Source of the DNA: CAVZZV01 sp963779845
GTDB lineage: Bacteria > Bacteroidota > Bacteroidia > Bacteroidales > GCA-2748055
Reading direction: 5' to 3'
DNA: 64,000 nt
NCBI GenBank assembly: GCA_963779845.1
Contig: CAVZZV010000005.1
Span: forward strand, 186,001 to 250,000
A program made the translations under genes and the position numbers. The notes under the pieces are model-generated. The model had not been told where the DNA came from. It did not search any database and was given only the letters and a program-made list of their open reading frames with translations. Shown in pieces: positions 32,434 through 41,052 of the stretch (within the stretch, counting starts at the first letter, position 1; every line of letters starts with the position of its first letter).

Positions 32434-34920
32434 ATAATAATAATCCTCTGGCCCTGACTTCGGAACCGGTTTTCGAACCGATAATATCCCTCCTTTGCGC
32501 TTCGGGGCGTTGCCTTCATTCCCTACCATCACCTCTATAGAATATTTCGAATTCTTAATGACACTGTCCAGGCTGAAATAATCGGGTTTATACCGATAAT
32601 TAATATAATCCTTTGTCATTGAGCAGTAATAAGGGCTGGCCGGAATCCCCGAAATGCCGGTTGGAAGGATCGTTAACGACTGCTCCCAATCCCCGCAAAC
32701 ATAAATATGCCGGTGGGAGGATCCGTGATTGGCATGAAAGAGATCTGTAAGGGGGTAAGAATAAGGACTTACCGTATGGTAACTCCCCCCCACCGGGTAT
32801 GGTCCGTAATTTAAATGGAAGGCTTTATCAAGTAAAGCAACCGAACCCAGGGGATGTTTCAGGGTAAGCGTATGCACCTTTCCCCACTCCCATTCATCGA
32901 CCGACTCCCCCAATCTTTCCCTTAAAGCATCCACAGTATTGCCAAGTGCTTCCAAAGCCAGGTCGGAGGAAGTTTCTATCTTTTCTGTACCGGCATTATC
33001 AAACCAGACAGAGGAATCGCTTTGCCTAATCCTGTCCAGAAGGTAAGCAGGCAAAAGATCCTGATCTATGAGCACCGTGTATAAATCGTCTCCTAATTCA
33101 TCGTGGAACATGGATTTTAAAAATTCTACATAGAACTGCTCAAAAATAGTAGCCGGCACGGATTCAGGACTCATGGAATAATCCCAGGATTCCAGCAATT
33201 CGTAAGCCGTTTTTTCCATTGCAGACATCTCTTTTGTCCGTTCTTTAAGTTTGGAAGTAAAATAAGGCACAAGCTTACCCGCCCATGCAGAAACCTGATC
33301 GGCTTGCATGGCTCTGAAGTCCGTCACGCTCAACTTCTCCTTTGAATTTAACCCCTTTTCAATTCTTTCATACCGGTTGGGCAGATCAAACCATCGGCTG
33401 ATATACCATGGGTAGCCGGGACCAACCGTACGGTTGTTCGCCGAAGCCACATAGCCACTTTCCGGATTAAAACTATAAGGCAGGTTTTCAAAAGGCAGTA
33501 TTCCTTTCCAGTCATACAGCGAAGTATCCCCCGGCACGATAAATATTCCTTCCCCCTCCCGCAGCGGGATACCGGCAGCAGTTTGCATACCAATATTCCC
33601 CAGATTATCTGCATAGACAATATTCTGGCTGATCGAAATGAATGACCGGGCTGCATCCCTGAAATCATCCCAGTTTTTCATACGATTAAACTTAAAAACG
33701 GCTGTAATCTCATTGCTATATTCATTGCCAATCCATCGCATAGATATGGCTTTTTCGGGAATCCCCCGGAAGCGGGAAATCACCGGCCCACGATGGGTAA
33801 ACATATTATTACGGACTACCGTATCCCCTTCTTTTGTAATAATGAGTTCCCGTTCAACGCGCATCGTTTGCCACTCCCCGTTATAGAGATATTTCAGGCT
33901 GTCATGCGGATGAATGGTTTCAAGATAAAAATCCATATCATCTAGCATCAGGTTGGTCATACCCCACGCAACATCTTCATTGTGTCCACAGATTATAAAT
34001 GGCTGGCCCGGTAACACCACCCCGCTGACGTTCAACTTCCCCGGAACAGTTTCCTGGAGCTGATACCATATCCCCGGAGCATTGAGTTCCAGGTGCATAT
34101 CATTGGCCATCATCGCATGACCGTTCTCACTCCTGCTTCCTGTAACGGCCCAGTTGTTCGAACCCTGAAAGACTTCCAGGCCAAGATCGCTTATAACCGC
34201 GTTGATATTTGTAAGAACAGACATTAATTCCTCTGAATGCTTTTCACTGAAATCAGGGTAAATAACCTTATCCTGTAGAATCATATCAGGAATTAGTTCA
34301 GCATAATGAGCGGAATCAACAGACTGACCGATCTTATAAAGATTGATCTCCATGCTCCATGCCATCGTCAGTCCCCAAGCCATGTATCCAATGAGATTGA
34401 CCGAATGGGAAGGTTTCCATTGTTCAGGTTCGTATCCCAGTATCGAAAATTCCAGTGGTAACTTTCCTTTATTATCGGTTAAATATTGGTTCACCCCTTC
34501 CGAAAAAGCCTCAAGAGAAGATAATATACCGGAACTACAGGAATCCAGCACAATTTCCGACTTGGAAGAAAAATGCAGCGACCTGAATAATTGATCCGCG
34601 CCAACCATTCTCTTTCCAAAGATTTCAGAAAGCCTTCCCTGGGTCAACCGGCGAAGAAGGTCCATTTGCCATATCCTGTCCTGGGCCATAAGATACCCTG
34701 CAGTGCGATATAAATCCATCTCATTTTCAGCAACTATATGCGGCATTGCAGTACTATCGCGATAGACCTTCACCATTGCTGTATTCCCGGGCAGGGTAAA
34801 ATTTTTGGAATAATCAGGCAAGGCCTTGGAGGCTGTATAACGGACAAATATAAACCCACCCACAGCAGCGAGGGCAATAATCACCAGAAAAACAACCAAT
34901 ACTATTTTAAGAATCTTCAT
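32425..34920 (-). CDS. Penicillin acylase family N-terminal nucleophile amidohydrolase
   Basis: An 831-residue exported or membrane-anchored precursor. After an N-terminal hydrophobic segment (about 1-27) comes the alpha-chain region (DSTAMPHIVAENEMDLYRTAGYLMAQDRIWQM, about 55-86) and then the autocleavage site QGSNNWAV, where Ser254 becomes the N-terminal nucleophile of the beta chain. NDMHLELNAPGIWYQ and the later SANNRTVGPGYPWYI supply the other active-site residues. Members hydrolyse penicillin, N-acyl-homoserine lactones or other N-acyl amides; the substrate cannot be told. It is the last of three genes (YhhN-like, endonuclease/phosphatase-like, acylase) with short spacers, probably one operon. 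Confidence 0.92.
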   Translation of the reverse strand: MKILKIVLVVFLVIIALAAVGGFIFVRYTASKALPDYSKNFTLPGNTAMVKVYRDSTAMPHIVAENEMDLYRTAGYLMAQDRIWQMDLLRRLTQGRLSEIFGKRMVGADQLFRSLHFSSKSEIVLDSCSSGILSSLEAFSEGVNQYLTDNKGKLPLEFSILGYEPEQWKPSHSVNLIGYMAWGLTMAWSMEINLYKIGQSVDSAHYAELIPDMILQDKVIYPDFSEKHSEELMSVLTNINAVISDLGLEVFQGSNNWAVTGSRSENGHAMMANDMHLELNAPGIWYQLQETVPGKLNVSGVVLPGQPFIICGHNEDVAWGMTNLMLDDMDFYLETIHPHDSLKYLYNGEWQTMRVERELIITKEGDTVVRNNMFTHRGPVISRFRGIPEKAISMRWIGNEYSNEITAVFKFNRMKNWDDFRDAARSFISISQNIVYADNLGNIGMQTAAGIPLREGEGIFIVPGDTSLYDWKGILPFENLPYSFNPESGYVASANNRTVGPGYPWYISRWFDLPNRYERIEKGLNSKEKLSVTDFRAMQADQVSAWAGKLVPYFTSKLKERTKEMSAMEKTAYELLESWDYSMSPESVPATIFEQFYVEFLKSMFHDELGDDLYTVLIDQDLLPAYLLDRIRQSDSSVWFDNAGTEKIETSSDLALEALGNTVDALRERLGESVDEWEWGKVHTLTLKHPLGSVALLDKAFHLNYGPYPVGGSYHTVSPYSYPLTDLFHANHGSSHRHIYVCGDWEQSLTILPTGISGIPASPYYCSMTKDYINYRYKPDYFSLDSVIKNSKYSIEVMVGNEGNAPKRKGGILSVRKPVPKSGPEDYYYSE

Positions 34921-34937
34921 GTCGGGATTTTAATTAT

Positions 34938-35990
34938 TCAGTTCATTAATTTTATCTTCGCAAGCACCGGTTGGTGATCAGAATTGGCGAAAGCAAAATC
35001 GCATGCAAATACATCCATCAGTTTAATATTCGGTGACAAAAGATAAAAATCAATTGTTGTTGCCGGGGTTGTACCTCGGGAATAGGGTTCTGCGAGCCGG
35101 CGGTTAGTAGGAATCTTTTCGGGAAACGCCCATTGCCATGTAGCCGGAAGGTAATCATCCCTAATAATGGAATAATTCAAATCATCAAATCTATCCTCGC
35201 CATAATTCGGTAAAAAACCTGGAGGACACTGATTCCAATCCCCTCCAACCACAATATAATTGCCCCTGGTATATTCCTGCAGTAAAAAATTACGCAAATA
35301 CTCCATCTGTGCTTTTCGAAGGGAACCGTCGTCATAAGCAGAATTATGGGTATTGATAACCAGGAGTTCCTTATTATTGTTTAGGAAATACCGGTTGACC
35401 AGGAAGCAACGGTCGAGCATAAATAAACGTTTTGGCCAGGCGTAATTTCCGGGAAATCGCATTCTAACAGACGATTCAGGCCGAGGCTTACTTTGGGTGA
35501 GCAATCCTGACTGCACCGGTCCCATCGGTTGAGTGAATGGAAGAGGAACAAAGAATACATCATAATTCTTGGCAAAAGATGACCAGTAGGTATCCAACGA
35601 TTCTTTAATACTATCGTATTCATTGAAACCATAGGAACGATGCGCATCAATATCCACTTCCTGAAGAAGGATAAATTCGACAGTATCATTATCAGTCAGG
35701 AATTTACGAATATTTTTCATATTATCGATTACCTTCTCCTCACTAGTCCTGACCTGATTCCCTCCATCATAGAAAAAATCCATGTCCTTATCGAGCCCTC
35801 CATAACCAATATTCCAGATGATGAAATCCAGTTCCGTCCAGGTGGGCACAATTTGGGGAGCTTCCGATTGGTAAATTGTCTCTTTTTCCCTGGGCCTGTA
35901 ATCGCTCAGGGTAGCAGTTATAATTAAGACCAGAAAAATCATTGCTATGATCACGAGAAAGTACAAGGTAATTTTAAGCACTCTTTTCAT
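34938..35990 (-). CDS. Endonuclease/exonuclease/phosphatase family protein
   Basis: A 350-residue protein with an N-terminal membrane anchor (about 5-27) and an exported EEP domain. The metal-dependent active-site motifs are LLQEVDIDAHR (Glu), INTHNSAYDDG, VGGDWNQCP and the final NSDHQPVLAKI (catalytic His). The family includes phosphodiesterases for DNA, sphingomyelin, inositol phosphates and other substrates; because it acts outside the cytoplasm, a phospholipid or extracellular phosphoester is more likely than chromosomal DNA. It lies 17 bases upstream of the acylase gene and 60 bases downstream of the YhhN-like gene. Confidence 0.9.
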   Translation of the reverse strand: MKRVLKITLYFLVIIAMIFLVLIITATLSDYRPREKETIYQSEAPQIVPTWTELDFIIWNIGYGGLDKDMDFFYDGGNQVRTSEEKVIDNMKNIRKFLTDNDTVEFILLQEVDIDAHRSYGFNEYDSIKESLDTYWSSFAKNYDVFFVPLPFTQPMGPVQSGLLTQSKPRPESSVRMRFPGNYAWPKRLFMLDRCFLVNRYFLNNNKELLVINTHNSAYDDGSLRKAQMEYLRNFLLQEYTRGNYIVVGGDWNQCPPGFLPNYGEDRFDDLNYSIIRDDYLPATWQWAFPEKIPTNRRLAEPYSRGTTPATTIDFYLLSPNIKLMDVFACDFAFANSDHQPVLAKIKLMN

Positions 35991-36050
35991 TTTTCAAATT
36001 TTTAAGGTTTACTTCATTTAAGATCAAATAGAAAACAGCAGATCATAAAA

Positions 36051-36788
36051 TTATCTGTCCAGTATGGCAGGTTTCCTCTCTGAAAGATCAAAATCCCTTC
36101 GTAAACAACCTATGGCAATGAGGTATTGGGCAATAAGATAGCTAAGAGTAATCAATATCCTGGCAAATTCAAATTTCCCGTAGAATTGGTTAAATGCAAT
36201 AAGGGAAACAGAAATTACAAAAAATAGTGAGCCCAGGACCACGAGCATATAGCTTACGCCGTTAACTTTGCCAAAACGGTTCAGTGCGGCTGCCAGCATT
36301 CCAAGGACCACAATAGTATAAGCAATAACCGGTACACGGTAATTAGTATTATCCTTAATCAACTTATTGTATAATAGCCAGATGATCAGGATTCCATACG
36401 CGGTAACCAATATGAGTTGATATAAACGTTTATTTAATATACTGTTCTTCCCTTTTCGCAGGCTAAATGAAATCCCGTATACGGCATTGGCTAGAAGGAA
36501 TGAACTAAGCCCCATTAGTAACCAGGTCCCGGAACTGAAATAAAAATCTTTTTCAGAAACGGAAAAATGGATTAATACATCCCCAAACCATGAAAGCATC
36601 AATCCCAGCAGGATAAAACGGTGAAAAACAGTCAAACTAATCTTCGATCTTGAATAATAATAAAGCATTAAGGAGGGTACAATGAGCGCTTTGATAAGGA
36701 GTGGAGGATAAAAAAATCTGAAGTCTTGCAGGATAATAAAGAGTATACCAAGGGTGAAGTAATAGAAAGTAAAGGTAGTTTGTTTCAT
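36051..36788 (-). CDS. YhhN/TMEM86 family membrane protein (lysoplasmalogenase-like)
   Basis: A 245-residue protein with about eight membrane helices. Family features are ALIVPSLMLYYYSR, LGLMLSWFGDVLIHF with the conserved Gly-Asp, and SSGTWLLMGLSSFLLANAVYGISF. The human relative TMEM86B hydrolyses lysoplasmalogen, and bacterial members probably act on related lipids. Plasmalogens are known from anaerobic bacteria, so the assignment is reasonable but untested. It heads the likely operon with the EEP protein and the acylase. Confidence 0.85.
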   Translation of the reverse strand: MKQTTFTFYYFTLGILFIILQDFRFFYPPLLIKALIVPSLMLYYYSRSKISLTVFHRFILLGLMLSWFGDVLIHFSVSEKDFYFSSGTWLLMGLSSFLLANAVYGISFSLRKGKNSILNKRLYQLILVTAYGILIIWLLYNKLIKDNTNYRVPVIAYTIVVLGMLAAALNRFGKVNGVSYMLVVLGSLFFVISVSLIAFNQFYGKFEFARILITLSYLIAQYLIAIGCLRRDFDLSERKPAILDR

Positions 36789-36909
36789 TTATGAACAATT
36801 GAATAATTTTTAAAATTAACATTTTTTTTTAATGGAAATGCAAGAATTCTTTTCAACAAGCATTTAAAAATATTCTTATCTTGCCATCAATAACTAATGC
36901 ACCAAAACT

Positions 36910-38241
36910 ATGAAAAGGGTTACCTTCATTATTTCAGGATTATATCTGTTTACTGTCGGGCTTGTTTCCGCGCAGGATGAAAACAAAGAAAAAATCAAAA
37001 AAGGCTGGACATTTGGAGCCGTTCCGGCCATAGCCTACGATTCAGATATTGGATTCAAATATGGGGCTGTAGTGAATTTTTTTGATTATGGCGATGGCAG
37101 TTTTTACCCTAAATACAAACAATCCCTTTACCTGGAATGGTCACGTACAACCAGAGGAAGCGGAATAAATCAGTTCACCTACGATTCTGAATACCTGATC
37201 CCGGGGGTCAGGACTACTGCAGAGCTAAGCTATCTTACCGAGAAAGCGCTGGATTTTTATGGATTTAATGGCTACGAAGCCTATTATAACCCTGATTATG
37301 AAGATGATAGTAATCCAAATTATATCTCGCGTATGTTTTACCGTATGGACCGTAACCTCCTGCGTGTAAAGGCCGACTTTCAGGGGAAACTTCCAGTTAA
37401 CAATCTCAGGTGGCTTGCCGGTTTCGCACATTATGGGAATAAAATTGATACAGTCGATATCCAAAATCTGAATGAAGGGAAAAAGGAAGAAGATTTATTA
37501 CCGGAGAATACCGGGGGTGGCTTATACGGGAATTACGTGGCTGCAGGACTAATCCCCGACGACCAGGCAGATGGAGGAAACACCAATCTGTTAAAATTGG
37601 GACTTGTTTATGATACCCGGGATAATGAACCAAATCCGATGAAAGGGATCTGGACAGAGCTTCAATTTTTGATAGCCCCTTCATTTCTCGGTAATGGGGA
37701 CCTTTCTTATACCCGCATGGCCTTTACACACCGGCAGTATTTCACCATTGTGCCAAAGACAGTCAACTTCGCCTATCGTATATCGTATCAGGCAAAACTG
37801 AGTGGTGAAATGCCGTTTTACATGCTTCCCTTTGTGTTCAATACCGCACCCGGCATCACGAGGGATGGCCTGGGCGGGGCAAAAACCATCAGGGGCATCC
37901 TTAGAAATCGTGTCGTTGGGGAAGATTTCGTATATGGTAACCTGGAACTGCGATGGAAATTTCTGAGAACAGTTATCTGGAACCAAAATTTATACATAGC
38001 CCTCGCTGGATTTCTAGATGGAGGAATGGTAACAGGTAAATACGAAATGCCTACCCCATCAGCACCCGACCTTGTGCCCTGGTTCTATTTTGGAGATGAA
38101 GAAAACCTTCATCTGAGCTATGGAGCAGGTCTCCACTTTGCCCTGAATGAAAACTTTATTTTGACGGTCGATTATGGGATCGCTTCCGATAAAAGGGATG
38201 GAGACAATGGATTATATATCGGCCTGAATTTTCTTTTCTGA
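36910..38241 (+). CDS. BamA/TamA-like outer-membrane beta-barrel protein
   Basis: A 443-residue protein with signal peptide (about 1-21, ending VSAQ) and a barrel without recognisable POTRA domains. It starts with PAIAYDSDIGFKYGAVVNFFDY and ends with LHFALNENFILTVDYGIASDKRDGDNGLYIGLNFLF, with a C-terminal Phe as in BamA. The segment LGGAKTIRGILRNRVVGEDFVYGNLELRW contains the L6-loop-like RG motif of the Omp85 superfamily (the VRGF/Y position is IRGI here). The lack of POTRA domains suggests a noncanonical Omp85 member of unknown function. The 3' end is followed by a strong terminator. Confidence 0.85.
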   Translation: MKRVTFIISGLYLFTVGLVSAQDENKEKIKKGWTFGAVPAIAYDSDIGFKYGAVVNFFDYGDGSFYPKYKQSLYLEWSRTTRGSGINQFTYDSEYLIPGVRTTAELSYLTEKALDFYGFNGYEAYYNPDYEDDSNPNYISRMFYRMDRNLLRVKADFQGKLPVNNLRWLAGFAHYGNKIDTVDIQNLNEGKKEEDLLPENTGGGLYGNYVAAGLIPDDQADGGNTNLLKLGLVYDTRDNEPNPMKGIWTELQFLIAPSFLGNGDLSYTRMAFTHRQYFTIVPKTVNFAYRISYQAKLSGEMPFYMLPFVFNTAPGITRDGLGGAKTIRGILRNRVVGEDFVYGNLELRWKFLRTVIWNQNLYIALAGFLDGGMVTGKYEMPTPSAPDLVPWFYFGDEENLHLSYGAGLHFALNENFILTVDYGIASDKRDGDNGLYIGLNFLF

Positions 38242-38278
38242 TTCTCAGGTATTTCATCAGAAGGCCTGTTAAATAACA

Positions 38279-38322
38279 GAACCCTTCCTTTACGGTGCTG
38301 AAGCATTGCAAAGGAAGGGTTC
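38279..38322. terminator. Bidirectional terminator
   Basis: Perfect 13-base arms GAACCCTTCCTTT (38279-38291) and AAAGGAAGGGTTC (38310-38322), with an inner TGCT-GA-AGCA stem. It lies between the convergent BamA-like and FadL-like genes. Confidence 0.8.
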
Positions 38323-38399
38323 CATTAAAAATAAACAGCGTCATTCCACCATTGAAGCGGCTGGATCAGAACCGGACTTCCAAGCTCCTGAACTGACAA

Positions 38400-39989
38400 T
38401 TACAATGAAAAGTCAACCCCGATCCCAATAAACAAATTATCCTTATAATAGCTTTCGACAGGATGAACTATGGTTCCATTTGGCAATTCATGATTAATAG
38501 CCTTTTCACCCTCCTGATACATTGTATAACCAACTCCTAAATTTAACATGACTTTCTCCGAAAATTTATAGGCCCCGCCGATCCCGATAGTGCCTGAGGT
38601 AAGGCTATAGGACAAATCGCTCTGATAGAATTCGTTTACCCCTGTTTTTGACATAAGGTACCCACCGCTTACGAGCAGATTCTGGCTGATGTTGTATTCA
38701 AGTCCTCCCGAAATTTCCAGGTAATTATTATCGATTACCTGATCGTTGGATACATATTCTCCATCGATTTTCTTACCATAATCGGCCGATTTGTCAAAGT
38801 AATAATGGGTTCCCAGGGAAAGTCCCAGATTATCTGATATTTGATAATCGATGCCGGCAGAGAACATCGCCGGAATGTCTCCCCTGAATTTTGCTTTATC
38901 AGGAAACATGGTTATGCTTTGTCCTCCTTCATCAAACCCTGTAAGGATATCCTCCTTGGTATCATTGGTGAACTCAAGTTTGGTGGCAAATTCATATTTC
39001 AACCCGATATTCAACCGGTCCGAGGGCGAAATGTTCACCCCGATCATCGGGGTGATCCCGGAAGCGGTTTGTACCACATCAGCCTTTTTATCGGCCAGAA
39101 GGGTTGAAGTGGCCGAATATTTTTCCGATGCCTGATAAAAAGCACCCTGTGCCTGGGAAATTGTCATAGCATTAATAGCAGTCTGTGGTACCCCAATTTG
39201 TAGTAAGCCCCCTTCAAGCTGGGCACGGGTGGTTCCATCGATAAGGCCGGCTCCCTCTGCCTGTGCTATGGTGTAGATCCCCGCCCCTCCATCTACCAAA
39301 GGCTGCATGGTCTGTACCGTTCCTGCTGTTAAATTGGACAAATTGGTGAAAATCGCAGTGGCAGGAGTCCATACCCCTCCATAATTGAGCTCAATATCCC
39401 GGAGATAGCCGTTGTAGGTATTTTTAGCAGTAACATAGCGAACACCTCCAAAAACGGAGAGCATATCATTGATTTTGTATGAAATACCGCCCTGGTATCC
39501 AAAAAAGATCGAAGTCCCTTCAAAAAAGGCATCCATCCGGTAATCAGTTACCCCTGCGATGGCGGGTACCAGATCAGAGGGAGAAAGCTCGAACGAAGGC
39601 AAGCCCCGATCGTAGGTGGCACCACCTCCCCCGCCAATGGGATTAAATCCGAAAGAAAATGCCCATTTATCCATTTTGTAAACGGCATAAATGCTGGGGA
39701 ATATCGGAGCAGTAATTTCTCCTCGGTACAGAGGATCATTAAGTAAGGGGTAATCGTTCCGGACTTCCCTGTTCTGGAATATAATCTGGTTGGACAAAGA
39801 GAAATGAAAACCGTTATTGAGTTGCATCAATCCTGCAGGATTAAAATAGACCGCATCTACAGAGGTCGAAGCATCCCGGGCAGGCAGCCTTACCCATGAG
39901 GCGCTTTGATTGGTATTGGTTACCAAACCGCCCGCCAGAAGGTTACCCGCAACAATAGATGCAGCAACCATAAAAATGATCTTTTTCAT
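38400..39989 (-). CDS. OmpP1/FadL/TodX family outer-membrane transporter
   Basis: A 529-residue outer-membrane barrel for hydrophobic compounds. The signal peptide (about 1-20) is followed by the FadL-type N-terminal hatch with SASWVRLPARDASTSVDAVYFNPAGLMQL, where the NPA motif is diagnostic. Barrel strands follow, for example GGISYKINDMLSVFGGVRYV and LNIGLKYEFATKLEF, to the terminal VESYYKDNLFIGIGVDFSL. A helical insertion of about 90 residues (about 210-300) separates barrel strands. It probably takes up fatty acids or aromatic compounds. The promoter at 40018-40048 contains an inverted repeat. Confidence 0.93.
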   Translation of the reverse strand: MKKIIFMVAASIVAGNLLAGGLVTNTNQSASWVRLPARDASTSVDAVYFNPAGLMQLNNGFHFSLSNQIIFQNREVRNDYPLLNDPLYRGEITAPIFPSIYAVYKMDKWAFSFGFNPIGGGGGATYDRGLPSFELSPSDLVPAIAGVTDYRMDAFFEGTSIFFGYQGGISYKINDMLSVFGGVRYVTAKNTYNGYLRDIELNYGGVWTPATAIFTNLSNLTAGTVQTMQPLVDGGAGIYTIAQAEGAGLIDGTTRAQLEGGLLQIGVPQTAINAMTISQAQGAFYQASEKYSATSTLLADKKADVVQTASGITPMIGVNISPSDRLNIGLKYEFATKLEFTNDTKEDILTGFDEGGQSITMFPDKAKFRGDIPAMFSAGIDYQISDNLGLSLGTHYYFDKSADYGKKIDGEYVSNDQVIDNNYLEISGGLEYNISQNLLVSGGYLMSKTGVNEFYQSDLSYSLTSGTIGIGGAYKFSEKVMLNLGVGYTMYQEGEKAINHELPNGTIVHPVESYYKDNLFIGIGVDFSL

Positions 39990-40017
39990 AGTATTATTTT
40001 AGTTATTAATTCAGCTG

Positions 40018-40048
40018 CTAATATATTCGGATTCCCCGAATTCGCAAA
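40018..40048 (-). promoter_or_regulatory. Promoter of the FadL-like gene with an inverted repeat in the spacer
   Basis: On the minus strand TTTG (40045-40048), 19 bases and TATATTAG (40018-40025), one base from the consensus. The spacer holds ATTCGG-N5-CCGAAT (40025-40041), a possible operator. Confidence 0.5.
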
Positions 40049-40220
40049 ACATTTTTTCGAATGATTGTAATCACAATGAAATCGGTAAAAGCCCTGGAAT
40101 CAATAAGAAAAATATTTTAGCATCTATTAACCTCTGAAACCTCTGAAATATCATTAAGAAATCTGGTTTTAAATCATGCCGACGACACCTTTCCCAACGA
40201 ATATTAAAAATATTCGGATT

Positions 40221-40919
40221 TCAGTCAATACACTTTTGAATAAAACAATCCTTTGAATCCAAATCCATAGCCATAAGATAACCATAGCCAGGCAGATGAC
40301 TATACACGCAACCCGCATCAAGGTTTAGGACTTTACTTTCTTTTCTCCGAAGATTATTTTTAAGACTTATGGCCGGCATCGGGGTATGCCCATGGACAAT
40401 CACTTTCCCTTTGGCTTTTTGCTCATCATATTTAAAATCTCTTATCCACAGCATGCTATCCGTATCTTCAAAAACATTCTCTCTCCGGAAGTTAAGTCCT
40501 GCATGGACCAATATGTAATTGTCGAGTTCATAGTAATAGGGAAGACTCCTCATGAAGGTTATATAATGGGGAGGGACTTGAGCCAAATTTTCATAACCCC
40601 AATTTCTGTCGGGACTTAATCCAAAACTTTTTAAGGTAAATTCCGCCCCGTTCCTAAACCATATATCAAGGGCCCTCTCATCCTCAAGAGCACGGATCAG
40701 CATATTCTCATGGTTTCCGCATAATGGAAATATTTTGTATCCCTGCCATTTCAAATCGATTATATAATCGAGCACTTCTCTTGAGAAAGGCCCCCTGTCA
40801 ATATAATCGCCGAGAAAATATACCTCGTCCTCAGGATTTACCCGAAGCTCCATACTAACTAATTGCTTCAAGGTTTTGAAGCATCCATGGACATCTCCAA
40901 TAACGAACCGTCTTCCCAT
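40221..40919 (-). CDS. Metallophosphoesterase, serine/threonine phosphatase-like
   Basis: A 232-residue calcineurin-like phosphoesterase. The metal-binding motifs are GDVHG (residues 8-12), GDYIDRG (about 37-43) and LCGNHENML (about 62-70), with VHAGLNF and VHGHTPMP supplying later His ligands. The arrangement is that of PrpA/ApaH-like protein phosphatases. It removes phosphate from phosphoproteins or hydrolyses nucleotides. It lies 133 bases downstream of the histidine kinase gene on the same strand, so they may share a transcript. Confidence 0.93.
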   Translation of the reverse strand: MGRRFVIGDVHGCFKTLKQLVSMELRVNPEDEVYFLGDYIDRGPFSREVLDYIIDLKWQGYKIFPLCGNHENMLIRALEDERALDIWFRNGAEFTLKSFGLSPDRNWGYENLAQVPPHYITFMRSLPYYYELDNYILVHAGLNFRRENVFEDTDSMLWIRDFKYDEQKAKGKVIVHGHTPMPAISLKNNLRRKESKVLNLDAGCVYSHLPGYGYLMAMDLDSKDCFIQKCID

Positions 40920-41052
40920 GGGTCTTGGAATTTTTGGACAGCCTCCGCCAGCTGAGTGTTCAGCCTGAAAAATTAAAAAAATTATCTGAAGAATACTATA
41001 TGTTATAAAACAGGAAAATCAGAGAAGCAATCCGTTTGGGAGAAGATTTCCT

